A stretch of 64,000 bases of DNA from Archilochus colubris (lineage: Eukaryota > Chordata > Aves > Apodiformes > Trochilidae). The DNA lies in the NCBI GenBank assembly GCA_023079485.1, contig CM041085.1, forward strand, positions 26,273,121 through 26,337,120. Reading direction: 5' to 3'. The notes under the pieces were generated by a model. It saw only the letters and a program-made list of their open reading frames with translations. It made no database searches and was not told where the DNA came from. This document shows positions 1-11,490 of this stretch, piece by piece. Each line of letters opens with the position of its first letter. Within the stretch, counting starts at the first letter, position 1. The translations under genes were made by a program, and so were the position numbers.

Positions 1-3000
1 AATGCATGCAAACTTTCACATGAATTTTTACCAGCAGTACAGAAAGCTATTCTCCTAAGTAAGTACTGGAAAAGTCTTTCATGTCAGAAAATTTCTAACA
101 TACATTCACTGTAGAAAATTAATTTTTTGTCACTGATTGTTTGCACCTAATTCAATTAATCTCCTAAAAAAGTGTCAATCTATACTGACAATGTGCTTTA
201 TTAGGATTCTATCTAATGTGTCCTAATTAGAAATATATTCAGATATAGAAAGTTGTAAGGAAGCTTAATGAGTATACATATCTCCAAATATTACTTGCAA
301 CCATACATTATGCCTTCCATAAGCTTCACTTCAAAGTAAAACTTCTGAGTGTAAGAGATTCTTGCTTTCTATTTCTTCATTAGTCAACACAAAATTACCC
401 AGAAAGTTAATAGATTATGATGTCTGTGAAATCAGTATTAAACTTTTATCATACCAATATTTACTCCTGTCACTTTGAAGAGTTAATGCAACTTCTTGAA
501 AATCATTTTAGACAAATGTCATAAAACATGGGAATGTCTGACAGTAGAAACCTGAGATCTGGTCATATACAAATCAAAATGTATCAGAAAACATCCAGTG
601 AAAAATTTTTCCAATTCTCTGTAAAAGGAGAACTCGACCTACAGCAGGAATATAGATGCATGCTCTGGGGACATTTCTGGCTTTCAGTCTCCTGCTTTTC
701 TCTTGCCAGAGACCAAAGCCAAACATATTGCTAAAGCTTTAAGACACATTTTCATCTGTAAAATATCTTATAAAATAGATCCCCAAAACATTGAATATCT
801 GCCAAAATGTCAATTTATTTTTTTTAATGTTCTTATTGAACAATGAAATGTTTATGTTAATAAAGGCTTGTTATAAAAAATATAGTATTATAAAAACCAC
901 CATTCACAGTTTTTAATTAGCAGGAAGCATTGCAATTAAAAATTAGGAGATAATGCTCTTCTTTCTTTAAGTTCCCCTGTCAGAAAACAGTGCACTGCAC
1001 AACAAAAAATTTGCAGATATATTGCAATAGGAATGCATGACATTCATTTTGATTTTTTTCCCAAAGTTATTTATGAGTAATCTGTGTTACCCTGTTGATT
1101 GAATATAATTTAATTTGTTTCTTTTAAACTTAATCACAGTTTAGGAAAGATGCTGGTGCTATGTAGAATTTTCACTTCCAGACTTTGAAAGTCAATGTTA
1201 TTGCCTTAATGTGAGCAGTTCTTACACACTGTTGGTTCATAGCAATGTTTTACAGCTTAAGTGCTAGTGTTGTTAAATTTCTTTGCATGCAAAAGTTGCA
1301 AATTATCATTCAAATGTTAACAAGTGTCCATTTACATCATTGGTAAGACAACCAGTGAAAGTTTAACACAGAACCTTTTATTCAGTAGCATGGAGCCCTG
1401 AGTGATATTGCATTACTACTCCTGACCTGGCAAGTTAGAGTTGAGGCAAGCCTGGCACTGAAGCTTGCTTTGAGAACAAGCAAGGCTTCAGGTTATTATT
1501 TCCTGTTTTGGACTTAAGTTTGATCTGCTTGCAGCTGAATTTGAGTGTGGCAGGTAATATTCTGGATATCTAATTTATATTTGATTATTAAAAGTGAGAT
1601 TTTCCAAATGAGCTTAGTGCTGTAATAATAAACTCTCTCCCATTGAAGTCACTGTCAAAACTAGAAGAGCTTCAAACAAATCCCTCCCTTACCAGCCACT
1701 GAAAGAGCTGAAGAAGCAGAGAGACAGATGTAATGCTTGTGCTGCTACACAGAAAATACTCTGACTTTAAAAATTTTCTTTCTAAACTTTCATGCTTTAC
1801 CTGGCTTTTTGTTGAACCAGTGCACAATAGCAGGAGCAAAATACACATTTTCAGCTGAAGACACCTGGAATGGTCATTATTTCCCTCTTTCTCATCTATT
1901 TGCTGAGTGTCTGGAAATGTGTCAGGCAGCCTATAAACAAAGAAGGCCTCTAGTAGAAGGCTGGAGTGATTTTGAAGTAGAGTAGAAGTAGAGTGATTTT
2001 GACATAAGCTGACAGAGCTGCTGAAGAGATGGTGACAGGAATGAAGCAGGGAAAGAGTGAAGAGGAAGATCTTCCTATAATTTGCCTAAGCATTGAGAAC
2101 TGAAACCTATTTTTCCCAAAAGAGATGGGTTTTAGTCTAGCGTCCCTTTCATCCATTTTAGTCTCATGCAATATTAGAAGCAATATTTTTTTGATCATTA
2201 AATGCTGTGACTTCAGTAAAACTATTCCAACAAATAAGCTTCTCCTTGGAAAAGGATGGAGAGCTATGCATGTAATAAAGGCATGAAGAGCCAGATATCA
2301 CTTGTTAAGCATGTGGGCTGAGAAAAGTGGAATAGAGAGCTGGATGCTTTGAGAAGTATCAGTGTATTCAGTCCATCAGCATGACACACTCATCCTTGTA
2401 AATAACTACTAAGTGTCCTCACATTTATACAGCTCATGGATTCTACCAGGATGAGAACATAAGGCAGCCTTGCAGACGCAAGCCCGAGGTAGTTCTGATT
2501 TGAACTAGGAAGCTACCTAATTTTGACATCAGTAATTTTTAGTAATACCTAGAGTGCTTGGATAAGTGGTTCCTATGGTGAGTTTGCCTCACCAAACAAA
2601 AGAAGTGTCCTGTATTGAGTCAAATATTGAGCCTGCCAAGCTGAAGCCTTTGATACAATCACGTCTGTAGGGCACTGGATCTCTCCTGTCACCTTCCAGT
2701 AATGAGAGATTGGTGAAATCAGGATTGGGTATTGGACCAATCTCCATAGAAACACATGTTAAAGGGTTTATTTCTCATGCTATCAGAGTATATTCAACAA
2801 CAGGACTGCATGAACTCAGTGCTCTGTCTCTTCCATGCCCCACTATTCCACAGAAAAAGCCATGCCAATGGATGAGTGTTGTTGGAGGGGAGCTCCACTC
2901 ACTGATGCCAACACAGGACTTGGCATTTCTCAGCTCTGCAGAGGACTCTGGAAGCAGCTTTGATGCATCTGCCAGTTTTCTGGAAGTGCAGAGCTTTCCT

Positions 3001-3712
3001 GGCAGGGGACATGTCTTATGAGCCATTTCCAGGCAAATCATATTTGCGTTGTACTGCACAAGTGATGCAAAAATCTGCCCAGTTAGATGATCTGTTCCAG
3101 TGCATTCTACCTGAAGCACATCAAAATTCACACTATAACAATAAAAATACCTCAGTCAGATTCTCAGTGGGTAGAGCTGTAGTGATTCACACCAACTGGG
3201 AGTCTGGTCCATAGAATCAGTGTATTTAACCAGCACAGCTCTAGGAACAGCAATGTTATATGTTTAATCATGTGCCTATCAATGATCATCTATTTGCAAA
3301 ATTCAGGTCTGCTTGTGAGGTAAGTGCTGCTCTTTGCAACACTGCATGCATCAGATACACAAACATGATAATGATAGAAACAGATATGGAAATACATAGA
3401 CAAAACTAGAACCTAGTCAGAGGGCTACCTCTCACAGTGACGTGCCAAAAAGGAGATAAAAAATATCAAAAGAAACAGAAAAGATGATTTAAAAGAAACC
3501 ACATTTTTTTCTAAATGTATTGTTACTGTTCTTATTCCCTACTTAGGCCTCAAAAATTAACAAATGCTTTAGGTAAAAAAGTTCTCACTCTGCTGAAATG
3601 GCAGAGTTTTTTGCAGCCAAAGCAAAATTTCAAGATTTCCACTTTGAAGTGGAACTTGGAGTTAATGGGCTGGGCAAGCCCTGATACATAACACACAGCA
3701 ACATACCTTGGT
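1..3712. other. AT-rich non-coding DNA, no gene seen
   Basis: No recognisable gene or transposon in this stretch. Open frames are short (at most about 118 codons, minus strand 3131-2775) and do not resemble a known family. It contains a small imperfect direct repeat at 1964-2003, where GAGTGATTTTGA occurs twice around AGTAGAAGTAGAG. A possible 15-nt microexon on the minus strand at 1693-1707 is described among the findings. Confidence 0.6.
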
Positions 3713-4045
3713 TGAATCATAGAAGCTAGAGATGGAAAAGACCTATTAGGTCATCTTTTCCATCTCCCTGCCAATGCAGGATTATTCTCTGCCAATTTAG
3801 GATTATTCTCAAATATTTTCTAGTCTAGCTTTAAATGACTCAGGCTGTGGGGCTTCCACTGCTTCCCCTGGGAGGCTATTTCACATGCTAATAGACTTTG
3901 CTGTTAGAAAAATTTTCCTGATATGCAGCCTGAATTTTATTTTGTTCCATTTCTTAGTTCTCCTTGTTGTAAGTGTATTACACTAGCCTAGGTAATTTGT
4001 TTCCCTGCATGGTGTTTATGATCTTGAAATTCTTTGAGATGGCTT
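3713..4045 (-). mobile_element. Ancient CR1 LINE 3' fragment, amniote-type subfamily
   Basis: The left edge reads TGAATCATAGAAGCTAGAGA, then GGAAAAGACCTATTAGGTCATC. This is the reverse complement of a CR1 3' end, so the element lies on the minus strand. The body keeps the usual landmarks in order: a segment matching CCATCTCCCTGCCAATGCAGG, then GGGGCTTCCACTGCTTCCC, then TTTTCCTGATATGCAGCCT, which corresponds to the end of ORF2. The wording is that of older CR1 groups also abundant in turtles and crocodiles, not of young bird-specific copies; that subfamily placement is from memory of the family. Many indels and stops show it is inactive. It carries an internal 21-bp tandem duplication at 3770-3811. 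The right edge is approximate. Confidence 0.85.
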
Positions 4046-4959
4046 CAAAATTCACCTTAAGATGGATCTTAAGTAGCATTATACTCTACTGATGTCATAT
4101 ATAATATACGTGTAGCATCATTTATATGATCATACATAAAACATACTAATATTTTCACCATCATGCTGTAAGATGCTCCAGTAAGGAACACATATTGCAC
4201 CACTTAGTAAACCTTGACTTGCCTCCTGCTGTTTGACAGGAATTGTTTCTTAAATGATTCAAAAGCCTCTACAGCTCTAAAAGTGCCCGAAGTTACTTGA
4301 TCCTGCAATGCTGACTTCCACTTGTGAAATCACAGTACATGATGGGTTAAATTAATACAAGTACTTTCAGTATTGCTTTTTCCATACATTATCAACATGG
4401 ACATTCCAGAATGAGCAGCTGATGGGGAGCTAGGAGAACTCACTGGGGATGGGGAAAGAGGGAGCAAAGGAAATCACTCTTCATGTGTGGTCCCTGAAAT
4501 GTTAGAGATGCTCTGGCTTAGATATTTTGGATGAAAAAAGCATCATCTATGATTAAACTGTTAGGGCACAGTTTGGGCCAGTGGCTCCCAGGGTCTGGGA
4601 CACGGGGACTGGAGGGGCTTCATGTGGGGCAGGATCTTCCATCCAGGGCCATCCCACCAGCCCTGGGGTGGTGGCAGCTTGGGAACAGGGCAGGGTGGAG
4701 ATGAATGGTAAGCTTCATTTACCAGTGCCTACTGGGCAATATGTCAATATATTGTGCTTTCATTATACAGCTGATGATATGTTAAAGATCTCCCTGGCTG
4801 TGCTGATATCCACAGAGGGAGGTGAATTACCTGCTGATCCCCAAAAAGCGGAGCTCTTTAGTCCCTAATGTAGTGTGTAATTTAGTTCTAGAGACTCCCC
4901 CTGTACTTCCCTCTGAGCTGGCCAAAGAATGGCTCTATTACCTATAGCTGACCTCTTCT
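4046..4959. other. Non-coding spacer with a GC-rich patch
   Basis: Between two CR1 copies there is AT-rich DNA with one GC-rich patch at about 4565-4700, containing CCAGGGTCTGGGACACGGGG and GGGTGGTGGCAGCTTGGG. The patch gives a 95-codon plus-strand frame (4581-4868) by composition. I do not recognise a product. It could be the remnant of an LTR or other GC-rich insertion, but no terminal repeats are visible. Confidence 0.45.
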
Positions 4960-5515
4960 AATCATAGAATCATAGAATCACAGAATGCTTTGTTTTTGGA
5001 AGAGACCTTAAAGATCATCTTGTTCCAAACCCCTGCATGGAAAGGGACACAGACACTTCCCTCCAGACCAGGTTGTACAAGGCTTCATCCAACCTGGTCT
5101 TAAACACTTCTAGGGAGAAGGAATCAACAACCTCCCTCGGAAACATAATGCCAGCATCTTAGTACCCTCATGGTGAAGAATTTCTTTCTAATTTCTAATT
5201 TGTAGTTCTTATTTCTTCTAATATCTAACATAAATCTACTCTCTTCCCATTTAAAACCTTTACCCTTATCACTACTCGCCCTTGTGAAAAGTCCCTCCTC
5301 AGCTTTCCTGTACTTCCCCTTAAGGTACTGGAAGGCTACTGTTAGGTCTACCCAGAGCCTTCTCTTCTCCAGACTGAACAGCCCCAATTCTTCCTCAGCC
5401 TCTCTTCACAGGAGAGATGATCCAGCCCTCTGATCACCTTTGTGGCCCTCCACTGGACTTGCTCTAATAGCTTCATGTTCTTCCTGTGTTGGGGGCTCCA
5501 GAACTGGAAATAGTA
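4960..5515 (-). mobile_element. CR1 LINE, 5'-truncated, with ORF2 C-terminal remnant
   Basis: The left end is AATCATAGAATCATAGAATC, the reverse complement of the CR1 3' terminal repeat, so the element runs right to left. The frame from 5387 to 5124 (87 codons) is the end of CR1 ORF2: it opens with GLFSLEKRRLWVDL, followed by AFQYLKGKYRKAEEGLF, as in family members where this tail follows the reverse transcriptase. It has a local duplication around 5165-5235, where ATTTCTTTCTAATTTCTAAT and TTATTTCTTCTAATATCTAA replace what is normally one copy, and this adds residues before KKFFTMRV. The right end stops after GGGGGCTCCAGAACTGG, a usual point of 5' truncation. It cannot move by itself. Confidence 0.93.
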
Positions 5516-7600
5516 ATGTTTTTTTTCTGTTGTGATGTCACCATGAAGGGAACTGTGAGAAAACCTTGGTTTCCACTAAGACATAAAGAGATATCTTATC
5601 CTAACCAAATTTTCCAAAGCTGTTTTTTGATAAAACCTCGTCTTTTAATCTTTGTTGCTACGGAGATCAGTAGCATTTGTAGGGCAAGATGCTGAGATTC
5701 CAGATAACAGATGGGAGAATTTATTTAATCACAAAGTAAATACAACATTTGAAAGTATGTAAATTCAACAGGATTAGGAGACACATTTCAGGGACAGCCT
5801 TCATAAGAATCATTGTGTTACTATAGTCTTCCATCTCTGCTGCACACAGCTACACTCATGAGAATGGAGAATGTTGAAAATTAAAAGCTCTTTAGCTCAT
5901 TTTTTTATTAACAACAAGAAGTGGAAAACCAAACCAAAAACATTTCCTTAGATGTTGACCAGAAAAGATTTCCATAAAGTATTGTTGCATTCCTACTACA
6001 AAAACCCCAAAAAACAAATCAGAGAACTTGAGAAATTTCATAGTTCATCCTATGAACTTGCACACATGGAACATCTGCTTTTGCTGTGTGTTTGCTCTTA
6101 GCTGCTCCATGGAGGTGAATAACTCTTGGACAGCATAGTAGTACATTTAGTCAGATGTGTGCTCAGGGTCAATAAAACACATGTGCAGACCTTTTATATG
6201 CTTCCAGAACTTTCGGACCATGTATCCCAAGAACATCTGTCTTATCAAGAACACTTGATATATGACATAGTCATTTTGCAAATCACATTGCCTTTCTTGT
6301 AGCTTTCCATTCCATCTTGTTAAGAACCAGGTGAGCAGTAAAAAATAGTTGCCTCTGAAATCACAATGGTCTTTGTTAAAATAATCTCCTGATGGTTTTT
6401 GTGTCCTCCTCCACCTGTTTCTCCTTCCCCAATCCCAAAATCCTAGTAGAGGGCATTTGCTGCACCGGATTGAAGGTTATGTAAGCAGAAGAGTCAAATT
6501 CATGTCACACCAATGCTAGTGTAATAATGCACACCTGAGCTTTTACTGGCAGCAATGAAATAGATGAAATAAACCTTGATGGGATCAGCTCATGAAAGGT
6601 GTCAGGGTAAGAACAACCTCACCAGCTTCCAGATGGATTAAAAAAATGGAAAATATCCACTGAAAAAAAACCCCACTTCAGCTTTCCAACAAATGTTGTT
6701 GACCCTATTCATATCTGGATTTTTCTGAATTCAGCCTGAGCATGCACATCAGAATGGGTAATAACCAAATGAATTGTCTGGCAGACACACTGTCTAAAAA
6801 CTCGCTGGTGTGGCTGTCATATGAATGGCAGCAGTGGAGTCCAGTGGGGCACAAAAGCCCTGGTCAGCTGCTTGCTCTGTGCTCCCTCTTCATGTTGCTT
6901 TATCATCACTCTTGCAGTCAACAATTTCTAGCCTCTACAGGGGCTCTCTAGAGATGATAAAACCCTGTATCTTTGTAATGTCACTAGTAAAAATAACCTC
7001 AAGCAGGGCACTGATGGATTAGATCCTCATATTCCTAAAGTCAATACCTTTTAGAGGATGGTACAATCTGAACAGACATTATCTCTGGAAACAGGAATTT
7101 TAACATTGAAGGGTTGACCTAGAAAGCAGTTATATTCACTTGGAAAACACTTTTAGACATACATTTAAAAGTATGTTACTAAGTAATTAATCAACTGGCT
7201 GGACATTGATGGTTCATGGGAATGCAAAAGAACAACAGCTTTTTTGTGAGAGTCAAATTAAAAATGAGAGACATTTTCTGGCCTTTTATTAATATATAAA
7301 TGCACTTAATTGGCTTATTCATTAAATAAAACCATATTTACAGCACTGTTTGGAAATGTAAAATGAAGGAAATAGAACCAATTATTCCAAGATATTTAAT
7401 GTGTGTATATGGATAACAGTTAAGTTAAAGTTGCTCTCTGTACATAAACCTCTCTAGTTCTTTTCTCATTTCTTTGACAAAACATTCAAGCACATCGGCA
7501 TTTTATAAAGAGACTAGTTCAGCTACAAAGACTTTGGAGAACACTATTATTTAATCAGACTAACTGCTTTAAGTATACCAGCCACATAGTCTTAATGTTT
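5516..7600. other. AT-rich non-coding DNA, no gene seen
   Basis: No recognisable coding, RNA or transposon feature. Open frames are under 70 codons and have no family resemblance. Short A-runs occur near 6000 and 6663. Confidence 0.6.
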
Positions 7601-7601
7601 A

Positions 7602-7961
7602 ATGCACACATGGGAATACAGCCAGACCACACAAAGCTGTGGAGTTATAAGGGGAAACAGCTGGTCCTCCCTTTCACTGTGCCATCTCCTACCCATGCAG
7701 GAGGTGATACAGGTTCTGCAGAACCAGGAGGCAGGTGGGCAAGAGGGAGAAGAAGAGATGGAGTACCAGGGTGTGTTCTGGCAGCAGATGCTGCCTGGGA
7801 CAATGCTACTCTTAGCCAACCAAACCTTTTTCCTAGCACACCAGGTTCACCACAACGGACTCTGGGATGCTCTTGTTTTTAAGTATGTTTCAGTTCTAGA
7901 AGAGAAAGTGGCCCAAACAGCATTAACACCAGATACTAATACCCTTACTCATAGTCAGTAG
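7602..7961 (+). other. Unrecognised 119-codon open frame in a GC-rich patch
   Basis: An ATG at 7602 opens a frame that ends with TAG at 7959-7961. The patch (about 7620-7870) is clearly richer in G and C than its flanks, so overlapping frames on both strands are also open (7595-7882 plus; 7839-7645 minus). That weakens the case for coding. Features of the predicted protein are an acidic run near residue 50 (QEGEEEMEYQ), a hydrophobic stretch at about residues 64-80, and LWDALVFKYVSVLEEKVA near residue 90. A good splice-acceptor-like tract ends at 7700 (CTCCTACCCATGCAG) in phase 0 with the frame. The stop is followed 0.3 kb later by 26 A. It could be a retrocopy, an exon, or chance. I do not recognise a family. 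Confidence 0.2.
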
Positions 7962-9055
7962 CATTCTACTTCCCAAGCTGTCCCTTGTGGCACTTCCAAT
8001 TCAGTTTCAGAGGAAGGTTTTATTAAGTCAGAGTATCAGAGGATGATCTCAGTGTTGAAGACTTGAATTAGGCAATCACTAAAAATCCAAGGACTGTAAA
8101 GGGGAGAGGGCCAGATCTTGTGTTTCTGTTCCTTTCAATGAAATGTGGTTTGAGGTCTTTAGGGACCTTCATGCATTTTTACTGATTGGTGTGTGAAGCC
8201 AGCTGAACTGAATCCCTCAGAAGCTAAAGCAGCAGTGCTGGGAAGACTTTTCAATTTCCTCTTTATTAAAAAAAAAAAAAAAAAAAAAAAAAAGATATGA
8301 AAAGGCACAGTTCAAAGGGAAATGCCCAGGGCTGAACCAACTAAACTCATAAGTATCTCTAATGTTTGCCTTAAAGACACTACTCTACAATTCAGTGTAA
8401 AAACAAATGGTACCAGATTAAGTGCTGGGCATTCACATTTCAAATAGTGCTAGTAATCTGGATTTCTCATTATAGATTTTATGCCAGAATAAGATTCTTG
8501 CCAAGGATGATTTAACTATTCACAGCGTCACACTGATCTCTCATAGAAAGAGAGCATCAACTGCAATTTCATTGTGTTTCATGACAAATTAAAAACTGGG
8601 CAGCATTTCAAATTATAAGGAAAATCTTCTCTCTTTTCAGCTGTATTTAGAAGTACCATGTCCTATCTAATTTAACTAAACCAGCAGTTTCTTCTTCCAT
8701 TGAAATGAAAGGTATTTCTCCAACAATAAGGCAGCTGAGAGAAAGTATGTCATTATCTTCTTGGTTATTTCTGCACTTCTGCTTTCACAGCATCCAACTG
8801 CAATGCAAACATTTATTGCTTTTCTTAACAGTCATGTGCTGGACCAAACAAGGTCTTGACAAGAATTTCAAAATGACAGGAGGCAAGAGCAATGATGGTA
8901 TAGCTGAAAAAGAAGGATAGGAAGATACAACCACTGCATTATTTTTATTCAATTTCATAATACTGTACACAAGATTAAAGCAAAATAGTGTTCAACCCAT
9001 CCAATGAAATAGCCAAATGCAATAGATACAGATAAATAAAAGTCTTAGACCCAAA
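7962..9055. other. Non-coding DNA with a poly(A) run
   Basis: No gene is recognised. The main feature is the A-run at 8268-8293, listed separately. A tract ending at 8640 (CTTCTCTCTTTTCAG) resembles a splice acceptor but is followed by stops in all frames within 12 codons. Confidence 0.55.
8268..8293 (+). repeat. Poly(A) run, 26 A
   Basis: An uninterrupted run of 26 A begins directly after CCTCTTTATT. It is either a mononucleotide microsatellite or the tail of an old retroposed RNA. The only hexamer like a polyadenylation signal nearby is the ATTAAA that merges into the run, so a processed-RNA origin is not clear. Confidence 0.95.
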
Positions 9056-9062
9056 GATGTTT

Positions 9063-9365
9063 GTAGTGAGACAGGACCAGGTGCCCTGAGTTATTGATGA
9101 GTGGGTGTGGGTTCACCTGTGTCTGGCCTCCCTCCTGAGCATGTGCAGGAGCAGGGGGCCAATAAGAGAGCAGCTGACACCCATGCAGAGAGCTCTTACT
9201 CTTCAGTGAGGATGGAGAAGCCCACAGCTCGAGGAGCCCCAGGAGCAGGCAAGAAGGGGTAGATCCTGGAGCCCCAGGAACAGCCCTAGGACATCGTCCA
9301 GGAATGGGCTAAACCCCGAGGCCTCAGGATCAGCCCTAGGAGCAAGAAGGGCTCCTCCTGCTACG
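9063..9365. mobile_element. GC-rich 303-bp insertion flanked by a 7-bp direct repeat, family unknown
   Basis: A compact GC-rich block sits in AT-rich DNA. The heptamer GATGTTT lies immediately to its left (9056-9062) and right (9366-9372), as expected of a target-site duplication. Its ends are GTAGTGAGAC and CTCCTGCTAC, so only GTAG/CTAC is inverted. It holds a CCAATAAGAG motif near 9158, which looks like a CCAAT/promoter element. From 9220 on there are partial internal repeats of GAGCCCCAGGARCAG and of ATCAGCCCTAGGA-like sequence. A solo LTR of a bird endogenous retrovirus is the most natural guess from size and composition, but the usual TG...CA ends are not seen with these flanks and no coding part remains. 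No open frame of note is present. Confidence 0.5.
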
Positions 9366-9372
9366 GATGTTT

Positions 9373-10930
9373 ATAAATTTAAAATATTTTAAAAATCCCT
9401 CTTAACCACAATATTCATACATGTTAAATCTCCAACTTTAAAAAGTGGCCTAAAAAAACTTATTAGAATATTATAGCCACAGTATTGGAAAAGCCTTGCA
9501 TAATCTCATTGAGTGATAAAAAGTACATAGAAAATGCTGTTGCAACTTCTGGTTTGTAGTTTTCTTTCTTTAGGCTGCTAGGTTGTGTGCTGTGCTTTTT
9601 CCTATAAAGTTTGCAAAATGCTGTGGAAACAATTTGTTATATATAGCTTATGTTTAATGCTTTATTTGCTGGTAAAGTTTATTTGGTGCCAAGTCTCCAT
9701 CATTGAATTTAGCTCACATTGCCTACACAGTTTAAATAACAATGTACAACAACAACTGTTTTCAAGCTTAACATCAAGCTGAATATGAACATATAGTCCT
9801 GTAATTAATTAACCATGTAACATGCTGCTACTTTCCTTTGCAGATGTAGCAACTCTATTACAGAATACATTAGTGCAATGTGAGGTTTTGATATGCAGAT
9901 GTAGTTCCTGCTCTGGATTCTGAACAAGTGTGATTCTACACTAGTGATTTCAGTAGTAGAGTATATGATTATAAAATCTGAGGGATAAAACTTGTGATCC
10001 TTGAAAAGCAAGAGAGATTTCTGGCTGTATTCTGTGCAGGTAGCTCAAGTGCAAACAGTGCTAACATTTCAGAACAGTAAGGAAACCATATAAATTGATA
10101 AAAAGAACCCTCTCAGATCACTCACTACATCTATTCAGAATTCTTCTTTACAGGAATAATAACATAAACAACAACAAGAATAACTTTGTTATTTCTAGAA
10201 TCCTAAGAATACCAAAGTGCTTTGCAAATAAATCATGGTTGAACCATGAGGGAGCAGGGTTTGTGTCCTTGACATGTTCTTTTTTGATTTCTTGACCAGT
10301 CAAGATGAAAAAAGTTTTTCTCCACAGGGGTGCCTACCCTTTGCCAAATGTTCCTGTCCCCACTGCAAAGTGCAGATAAGGAGCTGGGAGAAAACAGTGC
10401 TGTGTATGAACTCCAGCTACACTCTGTGTCCTAGAGACATTGTCTGCTTTCTTTAAGAGGTTCCAGCACTTAGAACAGAGGCTTGCAACAACAAAAAGAT
10501 CTACAAATTTGTGCTATGGACAGAAATGACTGATGGATACATCTGCTGCCCTTTGCCAGCCCTTGCTCTAGGCAGCTTTCTCTGCAATCTGTGTAGGAGT
10601 GCTGGTCCTGCCCACAAAAAAAAAGGAAAGGAGCTGCCCTGCAAGTAACGCATGCTTTTACAATGGAGTTAGTTCCACCATCTACCATTTTCAATCAAGT
10701 ATTGCTTTATCCTCTACTCCAAATGTAATTTAATATATGACTATGACAAAAGCCAAAGTTTTGATGGCCAAATGAAGCCAAGTGCATTTTTGGGGAAGGT
10801 GTGAATGAAGAGAAGGCAAAGTGTTGTACATGGGCTGTGAAACAGAGTGAAAGGTGAAGCACTGGGCAGATCCCAGAGTGGGGAGTTACTAGGTGGTTGA
10901 CATTGTCCTATTCTGAATTTGTTTCTGGAT
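9373..10930. other. AT-rich non-coding DNA, no gene seen
   Basis: Open frames are up to 74 codons. One plus-strand frame (10274-10456) gives a Cys-rich 60-residue peptide and contains an acceptor-like tract (TTTTTCTCCACAG ending at 10327), but it has no partner exon and no family match that I know. The part at about 10800-10930 may be a poorly kept upstream piece of the CR1 that follows (for example GGCAAAGTGTTGTACATGGG). Confidence 0.5.
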
Positions 10931-11328
10931 TAAAGATACTCAGGGTATGTCAAGGGAATACTTCACTCATGATGAAAAGCTGAGGGAGCTGGGTCTCTTT
11001 TACCTGGAAAAATGGAGGCCGAGGTGTGACCTCATTAATGTTTATAAGTATGCAAAGGGCAAGTGTCAGGAGGATGGAGCCAGGCTCTTCTCAGTGATGT
11101 CCAATGATAGGACAAGGGGTAACAGGTGTAAGTTGGAGCATAGGTGGTTCTGTGTAAACATTAGAAAAAGCTTTTTTACTGTGAGAGTGACAGAACACTG
11201 GAACAGGCTGCCCAGTGAGGTTGTGGAGTCTCCTCTGGAGACATTCAAAGCACACCTGGACACAATATCGTGTGGCCGGAGGTCTGGACTCTTGAGGTCC
11301 CTTCCAATCCCTAACATTCCGTGATTCA
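10931..11328 (+). mobile_element. CR1 LINE, plus strand, with a long ORF2 C-terminal frame
   Basis: A 5'-truncated CR1 runs left to right and ends near CTAACATTCCGTGATTC, the 3' terminal repeat type. The frame 10947-11324 (125 codons) is open throughout the ORF2 tail and shows the family's signature order: [19 protein letters not shown], later DRTRGN, then [19 protein letters not shown] and LETFKAHLD. Length and divergence suggest a moderately old copy that has escaped stops by chance. The endonuclease and reverse transcriptase domains are missing, so it is not autonomous. Confidence 0.93.
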
Positions 11329-11490
11329 GAAATTATTATTGCTGTTGGAATTACTGTCACAGCATAGCACCTTATTTCATAGCTATTTCCATCTGCATCT
11401 CTTTAAGCACAATGGTGTTCAGAACAGCCTCTTCAGCCCATGCTAGTGCCAGGTACTGTACCTATAAATTTTTTACTATTCCTCTTCTAG

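Noticed and set aside
4581..4868. 95-codon plus-strand frame
   Set aside because: It exists because the patch is GC-rich; the peptide starts with Gly/Ala-rich low-complexity sequence and has no family resemblance or supporting splice sites.
5124..5387. 87-codon minus-strand frame as an independent gene
   Set aside because: It is the C-terminal tail of CR1 ORF2 inside the CR1 at 4960-5515.
10328..10456. Cys-rich frame (GCLPFAKCSCPHC...) after an acceptor-like tract
   Set aside because: Eight Cys in 42 residues looked interesting, but spacing fits no known Cys-rich domain, no donor or partner exon is present, and the acceptor lies inside a longer chance frame.
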